Positions 1 to 5,021 of a DNA stretch of 5,021 bases are shown here, in pieces (position 1 is the stretch's first letter; every line of letters starts with the position of its first letter). Both the position numbers and the translations under genes were made by a program. Below the pieces are notes generated by a model. The model worked only from the letters and a program-made list of their open reading frames with translations. It was not told the origin of the DNA and made no database searches. Origin of the DNA: an uncultured Alphaproteobacteria bacterium (GTDB lineage Bacteria > Pseudomonadota > Alphaproteobacteria > Puniceispirillales > Puniceispirillaceae); NCBI GenBank assembly GCA_913064995.1, contig CAJYBL010000123.1:1-5021 (forward strand). The letters run 5' to 3'.

Positions 1-684
1 TCTGGTGGACAGCAACAGCGGATTGCGTTGGCACGTGCATTGGTGTTTAATCCTCAGCTGGTTTTGATGGATGAACCGCTTGGTGCGCTCGACAAACAGC
101 TTCGCGAACATATGCAGTATGAAATCAAGCATATTCATGAAAATCTTGGGGTGACGGTTGTCTATGTAACGCATGACCAGTCTGAAGCCTTGACCATGTC
201 AAACCGGATTGCGGTTTTTGATGATGGCATTATCCAACAGCTTGCTGATCCAGTTACGCTTTATGAAAAGCCAGAAAATGCGTTTGTGGCGCAATTTATT
301 GGCGAGAACAACCAAATGCTTGGAACGGTTCAGTCGGTCAGCAAAAACATTGCAACGGTCAAGCTGGACGCAGGTGATGTTGTCAAGGCGCTTGCCGTGA
401 ATGTTGGTGCTGTTGGCAGCCGAACAACCTTATCTGTTCGTCCGGAACGCTGTATCGTTACGGCGAAAAAATCTGCTGGAACAAGCTCACTTGACGCACG
501 CATCGAAGAATTAATCTATCTTGGCGATCATATCCGTTGCCGGATGAATGTGGCTGGCGATGATCAGTTTATCGTCAAAGTTCCAAACACTTCAGGTCAG
601 CTTGGTCTGGAAATTGGAGCATTGTCGCAAATCGGCTGGAAGAACGATGATTGCCGCGCGCTTGATTTCAATGAACCAGTTTGA
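1..684 (+). CDS. ABC transporter ATP-binding protein, PotA-like (5' truncated)
   Basis: This is the ATPase subunit that powers solute import at the cytoplasmic face of the inner membrane. Only the last 227 residues are in the window; full-length relatives have about 350-380, so the Walker A and Q-loop lie upstream. The reading frame is open from base 1, which encodes the ABC signature (SGGQQQR, visible residues 1-7). Walker B follows (LVLMDEP, 20-26), then the D-loop (LGALD, 27-31) and the H-loop histidine (THDQSEA, His58). From about residue 98 to the end is a C-terminal regulatory region of the TOBE type, containing SVRPER (145-150), a hallmark of the PotA/FbpC/UgpC group. It precedes the binding-protein and permease genes on the same strand, so it is very probably their ATPase. 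The polyamine-type assignment rests on this context; the ATPase alone would also fit iron or sugar importers. The TTG at 28 lies inside the domain and is not the real start. Confidence 0.95.
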   Translation, partial: SGGQQQRIALARALVFNPQLVLMDEPLGALDKQLREHMQYEIKHIHENLGVTVVYVTHDQSEALTMSNRIAVFDDGIIQQLADPVTLYEKPENAFVAQFIGENNQMLGTVQSVSKNIATVKLDAGDVVKALAVNVGAVGSRTTLSVRPERCIVTAKKSAGTSSLDARIEELIYLGDHIRCRMNVAGDDQFIVKVPNTSGQLGLEIGALSQIGWKNDDCRALDFNEPV

Positions 685-690
685 CTATGC

Positions 691-738
691 TAATAGTCAA
701 TGATGGCCCGCTACTTGATTAACGAGTAGTGGCTATTA
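691..738 (+). other. Stem-loop structure in the ATPase/binding-protein spacer
   Basis: Bases 708-717 pair with 723-732 to give a 10-bp stem (two G-T wobbles) with a five-base ATTAA loop. An outer 6-bp helix, 691-696 (TAATAG) with 733-738 (CTATTA), closes directly against it and leaves an 11-base bulge on the 5' side. No T-run follows, so it is a poor intrinsic terminator. It could be an RNA processing or stabilising element, a leader structure or a protein-binding palindrome. A weak sigma70-like pair, TTGATT (662-667) and TATGCT (686-691) with an 18-base spacer, lies just upstream and would place this structure in a 5' leader. The pairing is directly visible; the role is inferred. Confidence 0.4.
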
Positions 739-762
739 AAAAGAGTAGTGCGGCTCTTAAAA
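724..762 (+). repeat. Tandem imperfect direct repeat upstream of the binding-protein gene
   Basis: Two copies of a GAGTAGTG(CG)GCT(A/C)TTAAAA unit lie almost head to tail at 724-741 and 743-762. They match at 17 of 18 aligned bases, and the second copy has two extra bases (CG). The first copy forms the 3' arm of the stem-loop at 708-732. The second can form a weak hairpin of its own, AAGAG (741-745) with CTCTT (754-758). The 19-base periodicity, close to two helical turns, would suit a tandem operator, but a small local duplication is equally possible. Confidence 0.45.
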
Positions 763-775
763 CGCACGAACAACC

Positions 776-783
776 AAAGGGAG
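776..783 (+). promoter_or_regulatory. Ribosome binding site for the binding-protein gene
   Basis: AAAGGGAG sits 8 bases before the ATG at 792 and is a strong Shine-Dalgarno match. It selects this ATG over the in-frame GTG codons at 729 and 783, and so puts the signal peptide at the extreme N-terminus. Confidence 0.75.
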
Positions 784-791
784 TGGACATA

Positions 792-1883
792 ATGTCTGGA
801 TTAACAAAAAAAATAATCGCGATTGCAGGTGCGTCAGCATTTGTTAGCAGCGCTGCGATTGCCGCCGATTTGACTGTCGTGTCATGGGGCGGTGCATACA
901 CAAAGTCACAGGTAGAGGCCTATCATAAGCCTTGGATGGCAAAGACTGGCAAAGCCATTGTATCAGAAGATTACGGCGGGGGTATTGCCGAGATCAAAGC
1001 TCAGGTTGAGTCTGGAAATGTGACATGGGACGTTGTTGACGTTGAATTGTCAGACGCTATTCGCGCATGTGATGAAGGTCTTTTGGAGCCAATTGATCAT
1101 TCAATTCTGCCGCCAGCGCCCGATGGTACGCCGGCAACTGAAGACTTTTTACCAGGTACATTGCATGACTGTGCGGTCGCTAATATCGTTTGGTCATCCG
1201 TATACGCTTATGATTCAAGCAAAACACGAAACTGGAACAAGCCAACCACAATGGCTGATTTTTTCAACACCAAGGCATTTCCGGGTAAACGCGGCATGCG
1301 TAAATCACCAAAGGTGACCATGGAGTTTGCCTTAATTGCTGATGGAGTTCCTGTCAGCGAGGTATACAATGTCCTTGGAACAGAGGAAGGCGTGGCACGA
1401 GCCTTTGCAAAATTAGATACAATTAAAGACGACGTGGTCTGGTGGGAAGCTGGCGCACAGCCACCACAGCTTCTTGCTGACGGTGAAGTTGTGTTTTCAA
1501 CTGCTTGGAACGGCCGTGTGTTCAATGCCAAAAATGCTGAAGGCCAGTCATTTGAAATGGTGTGGGACGGTCAGATTTATGACCTTGATCTCTGGGTGAT
1601 TCCAAAAGGGTCAAAGAATAAAGAAGCAGCCCTTGATTTTGTTGCTTTCTCAACAGCAACTGAGCAGCTTGCTGCGCAGGCATCATGGATTTCTTACGGT
1701 CCAGCACGCGCATCATCGGAAGCTCGTATTGGTACTTTCCATTCTGATGATAGCATCAACATGGCAGACCATATGCCTACAGCTGCTGCAAACTTTAAAA
1801 ATGCGTTGCAGAATGACTTTGAATTCTGGGCAGATAATGCTGATCAGTTGAATGAGCGTTTCAACGCTTGGTTGTCAAGCTAA
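792..1883 (+). CDS. Periplasmic substrate-binding protein, PotD-like (spermidine/putrescine-type family)
   Basis: Captures the solute in the periplasm and delivers it to the permease pair. It has 363 residues, close to E. coli PotD (about 350). Residues 1-24 form a signal peptide: a Lys-Lys n-region, a hydrophobic core and a likely cleavage after Ala-Ile-Ala (24|25). The mature protein starts ADLTVVSWGGAY and continues as a two-lobe, extracellular SBP (COG0687-like) fold. Trp32 aligns by eye with PotD Trp34, and Trp239 in AWNGR with PotD Trp229. In the QIYDLDLWVIPKG segment (261-273), Asp266 matches PotD Asp257, but the position of PotD Trp255 is Asp264. The diamine/polyamine-binding pocket is therefore only partly kept, and the ligand could be another amine, opine or amino-acid derivative. 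The only two cysteines, 93 and 127, could form a disulfide after export. The start was chosen for its ribosome binding site and signal peptide. It lies between the ATPase and permease genes and is followed by a hairpin that may let it be expressed in excess. Confidence 0.93.
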   Translation: MSGLTKKIIAIAGASAFVSSAAIAADLTVVSWGGAYTKSQVEAYHKPWMAKTGKAIVSEDYGGGIAEIKAQVESGNVTWDVVDVELSDAIRACDEGLLEPIDHSILPPAPDGTPATEDFLPGTLHDCAVANIVWSSVYAYDSSKTRNWNKPTTMADFFNTKAFPGKRGMRKSPKVTMEFALIADGVPVSEVYNVLGTEEGVARAFAKLDTIKDDVVWWEAGAQPPQLLADGEVVFSTAWNGRVFNAKNAEGQSFEMVWDGQIYDLDLWVIPKGSKNKEAALDFVAFSTATEQLAAQASWISYGPARASSEARIGTFHSDDSINMADHMPTAAANFKNALQNDFEFWADNADQLNERFNAWLSS

Positions 1884-1896
1884 AACCAAAAACCAA

Positions 1897-1927
1897 AGCG
1901 GTCACATGGGGTTTCCATGTGACCGTT
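1897..1927 (+). terminator. Strong hairpin after the binding-protein gene (attenuator or leaky terminator)
   Basis: GGTCACATGG (1900-1909) and CCATGTGACC (1915-1924) form a perfect 10-bp stem around a five-base loop, extended to 13 bp by C-G, G-T and A-T pairs. It begins 14 bases after the stop codon. Only a broken T-rich stretch follows (TTATTCATTAG), so full termination is doubtful. In many ABC importer operons a stem-loop at this position protects the upstream binding-protein mRNA and reduces read-through into the permeases. The structure is seen; the function is inferred from position. Confidence 0.6.
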
Positions 1928-1965
1928 ATTCATTAGCCACTTTTCAACCGAGATTTATTTTCACC

Positions 1966-3228
1966 ATGGCAGATAGTCAAACAGCTCCTCTCGAGCCAAT
2001 TACCGCGGCCGATGGAACACCGTTAAAGAAAAAGCTGGCACAGGCTTTATTCCGTAGCCGTGTCCGCGCTGTCTCGCTTGTGGTACCTCTATTTGCCTTT
2101 GTCATGGCAAGCTTTGTCATCCCGATTATTGCGCTGATGTGGCAAGGGGTTTATAACGACCGCTTTTCATCGCATATGCCGAATCTGACCGAGCAGTTAA
2201 CCATGTGGGATGGGCTGACTGAGCCGAATGAAAAGATGTTTGAGGCGTTGGTTGCCGATCTAAAAACTGCGCGTGCCGATCGCACAATTGGCCGGGCTGC
2301 GACGCGTGTGAACCAAGAGTCTCCTGGAACGCGATCATTGTTCACATCAACTGCGCGCAAGGCTAAAAAATTAAAACCACCTTTCAAAGAAAGCGTTATC
2401 AAAGCCAATAAGAAATGGGGCAATATCGAAGTCTGGCAGGCCATGAAGATCACGTCTCAAGATCTTACGCCGGGGTTTTACGCCACCGCGCTTGATGGTC
2501 GCTATACGGTTGATCAAGGCTTTGTCCGGCAAGATGAAAACCGCCAAATTTATGTAAAGTTGTTCTGGCGTACCATGCTGATTTCGGCAACGGTTATGGG
2601 TTTGTGTCTTTTGCTTGGCTATCCGGTTGCCTATTTGCTGGCAACTTTGCCATTGCGCACATCCAATCTGCTGATGATCATGGTTTTGTTGCCGTTCTGG
2701 ACATCGCTTTTGGTGCGAACAACAGCATGGATTGCCATTTTGCAATCGCAAGGCGTGATCAATGATTTGATGGTTTTTGTTGGCATCACTGCTGATGATG
2801 CGCGCTTTTCGCTGATCTATAATATGACCGGTACGATCATTGCGATGACGCATATTTTGCTGCCATTCATGATATTACCGCTCTATTCGGTGATGAAAAC
2901 CATTCCACCATCATATATGCGCGCCGCACGCTCGCTTGGCGCCACTCCGACAATGGCGTTTATCAAGGTTTACATGCCGCAAACAATCCCGGGGATTGGT
3001 GCAGGCGGGTTGCTGGTGTTCATTTTGGCAATCGGCTATTACATCACACCAGCGCTTGTTGGTGGTCAGGATGGTCAGTTGATTTCCAATATGATTGCCT
3101 ATCACATGCAAAAATCACTTAACTGGTCGCTTGCCGCAGCGCTTGGCGGAATTTTGCTGGCAGGCGTTTTGGTTCTTTATTGGGCTTATGACAAGGTTAT
3201 CGGTATCGATAACATGAAGCTGGGATAA
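1966..3228 (+). CDS. ABC transporter permease, PotB/PotH-like, with large extracytoplasmic insert
   Basis: One of the two inner-membrane subunits that form the translocation channel. It has 420 residues, against about 275 for E. coli PotB and 317 for PotH. Membrane segments by hydrophobicity lie near 36-58, 202-226, 233-259, 287-309, 343-365 and 387-408. The ATPase-docking EAA loop is at about 319-338 (RAARSLGATPTMAFIKVYMP), with its invariant Gly at 325. The extra length is mainly a hydrophilic, Lys/Arg-rich stretch at about 60-197 between the first and second segments, expected to face the periplasm. The ATG at 1966 was chosen because it follows the hairpin and gives a normal short cytoplasmic N-terminus. 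No clear ribosome binding site precedes it, and the in-frame ATGs at 1852 and 1906 lie inside the previous gene and in the hairpin. It is followed after 4 nt by the partner permease, so the two are surely co-transcribed. The substrate is uncertain, as for the binding protein. Confidence 0.93.
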   Translation: MADSQTAPLEPITAADGTPLKKKLAQALFRSRVRAVSLVVPLFAFVMASFVIPIIALMWQGVYNDRFSSHMPNLTEQLTMWDGLTEPNEKMFEALVADLKTARADRTIGRAATRVNQESPGTRSLFTSTARKAKKLKPPFKESVIKANKKWGNIEVWQAMKITSQDLTPGFYATALDGRYTVDQGFVRQDENRQIYVKLFWRTMLISATVMGLCLLLGYPVAYLLATLPLRTSNLLMIMVLLPFWTSLLVRTTAWIAILQSQGVINDLMVFVGITADDARFSLIYNMTGTIIAMTHILLPFMILPLYSVMKTIPPSYMRAARSLGATPTMAFIKVYMPQTIPGIGAGGLLVFILAIGYYITPALVGGQDGQLISNMIAYHMQKSLNWSLAAALGGILLAGVLVLYWAYDKVIGIDNMKLG

Positions 3229-3232
3229 TAAT

Positions 3233-4147
3233 ATGGCAAAGCTTCCTCCCTACACCAGCACTGGTGAATATATCTGGCATTATGTTTATCGCGGCATTTG
3301 CGGATTGATCTTCCTGTTCTTGATCCTGCCAATCATTGTGGTTTTGCCGCTGTCATTTAATGTTGAGCCTTATTTCAGCTTTACCAAGGGCATGTTGAAC
3401 TTTAATCCCGAGGCCTATTCGCTTCGCTGGTATGAGGATATTCTGCGAAATGGTATGTCGGCCCCTGACGAGCCATTTGGCTGGGCATGGCTTGCCGACA
3501 CATGGAATAATGGCCAATGGATCAGAGCCATTCGCAACAGCTTTTTCATTGGGATTTGTGCAACGCTTTTGTCAACCGCGCTCGGTACATTGGCGGCAAT
3601 TGGCCTCAGCCGGTCTGAAATGCCCTATCGCCGGTTGGTTATGTCGATCCTGATTTCGCCAATGATTGTACCATTGATTATCACTGCAGCTGGCATGTTC
3701 TATTTCTATTCGCAGGTACATCTAAGCCAAACCTACCTTGGCGTGATTATGGCGCATGCGGTTCTTGGCACGCCCTTCGTGATCATTACCGTAACAGCGA
3801 CCCTTGTTGGGTTTGACAAATCGCTTGTTCGGGCATCGCAATCGCTTGGCGCGGGGGCTCTCATCACGTTCCGCAAAGTGCAGATGCCATTGATCATTCC
3901 CGGAGTAATTTCGGGCGGGCTATTTGCCTTTATCACCTCATTTGACGAGGTGGTTGCGGTTCTGTTTCTGGCTAGTCCAGAACAGCGCACAATTCCGCGT
4001 CAGATGTGGTCGGGTATTCGCGAACAGATCAGCCCGACGATTCTTGCCGTTGCCACGCTTTTGGTGCTCTTGTCGATCATTCTGTTAACGGTTTTGGAAT
4101 TATTGCGGCGGCGTTCTGAACGGCTTCGCGGGATCACCAGCAGCTAG
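3233..4147 (+). CDS. ABC transporter permease, PotC/PotI-like
   Basis: The second inner-membrane channel subunit, partner of the preceding permease. It has 304 residues, slightly longer than E. coli PotC (about 264). Membrane segments lie near 21-43, 101-125, 135-159, 168-192, 221-246 and 268-291. The EAA loop that contacts the ATPase is at 200-219 (RASQSLGAGALITFRKVQMP, Gly206). A SFDEVVAVLFLA stretch (236-247) is typical of the PotC/YdcV branch and supports a polyamine-type importer over a sugar or iron one. The extra length is mostly in the first periplasmic loop (about 44-99), which includes a Trp- and Gly-rich piece around 83-96. The start follows the upstream stop by 4 nt, with a weak TGGGA (3221-3225) as ribosome binding site, so translational coupling is likely. 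The C-terminus is short, basic and cytoplasmic (LRRRSERLRG). Confidence 0.94.
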   Translation: MAKLPPYTSTGEYIWHYVYRGICGLIFLFLILPIIVVLPLSFNVEPYFSFTKGMLNFNPEAYSLRWYEDILRNGMSAPDEPFGWAWLADTWNNGQWIRAIRNSFFIGICATLLSTALGTLAAIGLSRSEMPYRRLVMSILISPMIVPLIITAAGMFYFYSQVHLSQTYLGVIMAHAVLGTPFVIITVTATLVGFDKSLVRASQSLGAGALITFRKVQMPLIIPGVISGGLFAFITSFDEVVAVLFLASPEQRTIPRQMWSGIREQISPTILAVATLLVLLSIILLTVLELLRRRSERLRGITSS

Positions 4148-4176
4148 CCAACCTGCCCATTTGACCTCGATCATTT

Positions 4177-4205
4177 TTGACGCCACTCTGACATATGAAT
4201 TAAAG
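4177..4205 (+). promoter_or_regulatory. Possible weak promoter for the dehydrogenase gene
   Basis: TTGACG (4177-4182) and TTAAAG (4200-4205) are separated by 17 bases, which is ideal sigma70 spacing. The -35 match is good (5 of 6) and the -10 match is poor (3 of 6). It lies in the 129-base gap between the second permease and the dehydrogenase and would allow separate expression of the latter. Such matches are common by chance. Confidence 0.2.
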
Positions 4206-4214
4206 CCATTTTCC

Positions 4215-4243
4215 GCAGCCGGTTCAGGTTTGACCCCGGCTGC
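4215..4243 (+). other. GC-rich stem-loop between permease and dehydrogenase genes
   Basis: GCAGCCGG (4215-4222) and CCGGCTGC (4236-4243) form a perfect 8-bp stem with a 13-base loop. There is no following T-run, so it does not look like a standard intrinsic terminator on either strand. It may mark or protect the 3' end of the transporter mRNA, or form part of the dehydrogenase leader. I could not match it to a riboswitch class I know. Confidence 0.45.
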
Positions 4244-4258
4244 TTGGAATGGAAAGGT

Positions 4259-4266
4259 GAAAGGGG
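4259..4266 (+). promoter_or_regulatory. Ribosome binding site for the dehydrogenase gene
   Basis: GAAAGGGG lies 10 bases before the ATG at 4277. Two other ATGs nearby (4270 and 4281) are in other frames, and the first closes after four codons. The site and the intact Rossmann strand directly after it decide the start at 4277. Confidence 0.65.
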
Positions 4267-4276
4267 TTTATGATTC

Positions 4277-5014
4277 ATGGATGACCGGAAAATTCTGGTA
4301 TTGACAGGGGCAAGCCGCGGCATTGGTCATGCAACCGTAAAGCGGTTTTCCAGCGCTGGCTGGCGCGTTATTACCTGTTCACGCCATGGTTTTCCTGAAA
4401 ATTGTCCTTGGGAAGCAGGGCCGGAAGACCATCTGCAAATTGATTTATCATCGCCTGAAGATGTGAGCCGCGGCGCGGCAGAATTATTGACGCAGCTCGA
4501 TGGCAAGCCCCTTCACGCGCTGGTAAATAATGCTGCAATTTCACCAAAAACGCCTGATGGCAGCCGTCTTGATTGCCATAAAACATCGCTTGATTTGTGG
4601 CAGCATGTTTATCAAGTGAATGTGTTTGCCCCAATCATGCTGGCGCAAAAACTGTGCGACTCACTTGGCAAGGGTGATGGTTCAATTGTGAATGTAACCT
4701 CGATTGCCGGCAGCCGCGTCCATGAATATGCCGGTTCGGCCTATGCCACATCTAAAGCTGCGCTTAGCGCATTGACCCGCGAAATGGCGTCTGATTTTGG
4801 CAGGCTTGGCATTCGGGTAAATGCCATTGCCCCGGGTGAGATCAAAACCGATATTCTGTCGCCTGATAGCGAGGCAACAATCATTCCACAAATTCCGCTT
4901 GGCCGGTTCGGCAATGCTGATGAAGTTGCCGACACTGTTTTTTTCCTTTGCAGTGATCAGGCCAAATATCTAAATGGATCGGAAATTCATGTGAATGGCG
5001 GCCAGCATGTCTAG
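4277..5014 (+). CDS. Short-chain dehydrogenase/reductase (classical SDR, FabG-like)
   Basis: A cytoplasmic NAD(P)-dependent oxidoreductase acting on an alcohol/carbonyl pair; the substrate is unknown. It has 245 residues, the usual classical-SDR length, and one Rossmann domain. All key motifs are present: TGASRGIG cofactor loop (10-17), Asp56 for the adenine ring, NNAA (84-87), and the catalytic set Asn115, Ser142, Tyr156 and Lys160 (YATSK, 156-160). PG (186-187) follows the sixth strand, and a GG near the C-terminus (241-242) closes the fold. Arg14 in the glycine loop and Ser35-Arg36 after the second strand suggest NADP(H) over NAD(H). FabG itself is possible but unlikely, since no fatty-acid genes are near. 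Its place 129 nt after a polyamine-type importer suggests a role in metabolising the imported solute, but that is inference from position only. Confidence 0.93.
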   Translation: MDDRKILVLTGASRGIGHATVKRFSSAGWRVITCSRHGFPENCPWEAGPEDHLQIDLSSPEDVSRGAAELLTQLDGKPLHALVNNAAISPKTPDGSRLDCHKTSLDLWQHVYQVNVFAPIMLAQKLCDSLGKGDGSIVNVTSIAGSRVHEYAGSAYATSKAALSALTREMASDFGRLGIRVNAIAPGEIKTDILSPDSEATIIPQIPLGRFGNADEVADTVFFLCSDQAKYLNGSEIHVNGGQHV

Positions 5015-5021
5015 GCCTGGC

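Noticed and set aside
681..709. Promoter using TTGACT at 681-686
   Set aside because: The -35-like hexamer is good, but the bases 16-18 further on are GC-rich (TGGCCC) and give no -10 element.
729..791. N-terminal extension of the binding protein from the GTG at 729
   Set aside because: It would put 21 polar residues ahead of a normal signal peptide and ignore the strong ribosome binding site at 776-783.
1208..1531. 107-codon open frame on the minus strand
   Set aside because: It is antisense to the binding-protein gene, which has an intact family fold, signal peptide and ribosome binding site. Nothing in this frame is recognisable.
1852..1965. N-terminal extension of the first permease from the ATG at 1852
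   Set aside because: It would overlap the end of the binding-protein gene and be translated through the hairpin. The added residues are low in membrane or domain character.
2371..2853. 160-codon open frame on the minus strand
   Set aside because: It lies wholly antisense to the first permease, which has clear membrane segments and an EAA loop. Its translation is rich in His, Gln, Arg and Cys with no recognisable domain, as expected for a shadow frame.
4215..4276. Riboswitch in the dehydrogenase leader
   Set aside because: Apart from one simple stem-loop, I saw no conserved core of SAM-II, SAM-V, preQ1, glycine or guanidine classes.

Overview
The window holds most of one ABC-transporter locus of the polyamine/opine importer type (PotABCD-like), with all genes on the + strand, followed by a short-chain dehydrogenase. 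It looks like a chromosomal segment from an alphaproteobacterium of moderate G+C (roughly half by eye). That placement is inference: it rests on the long PotB-type permease, the style of the binding protein and the codon use. A marine SAR116-like or rhodobacter-like lineage would fit, but the sequence alone does not settle it.

Layout: (1) 1-684 is the C-terminal two thirds of the ATPase, entering exactly at the ABC signature. (2) 685-791 is a non-coding gap with a good stem-loop and a tandem imperfect repeat, ending in a strong ribosome binding site. (3) 792-1883 is a secreted substrate-binding protein. (4) 1884-1965 is a gap with a strong perfect-stem hairpin, probably an attenuator or 3'-end stabiliser. 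(5) 1966-3228 and 3233-4147 are two inner-membrane permeases separated by 4 nt. The first carries an extracytoplasmic insert of about 140 residues between its first two membrane segments. (6) 4148-4276 is a gap with a GC-rich stem-loop and a strong ribosome binding site. (7) 4277-5014 is a complete classical SDR oxidoreductase, with a possible overlapping start of another gene at the right edge.

How the genes fit together: the binding protein captures a small, probably cationic or amine-containing solute in the periplasm. The two permeases form the channel and the ATPase (normally a dimer) drives import. The SDR may act on the imported compound or a breakdown product, but its link to the transporter rests only on position. 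The hairpin after the binding-protein gene fits the common arrangement in which the binding protein is made in excess over the membrane components.

No mobile element, CRISPR array, tRNA or rRNA was seen. No wholly new system is visible. The points most worth a second look are the large permease insert, the altered ligand-pocket motif of the binding protein, and the structured spacer before the binding-protein gene.
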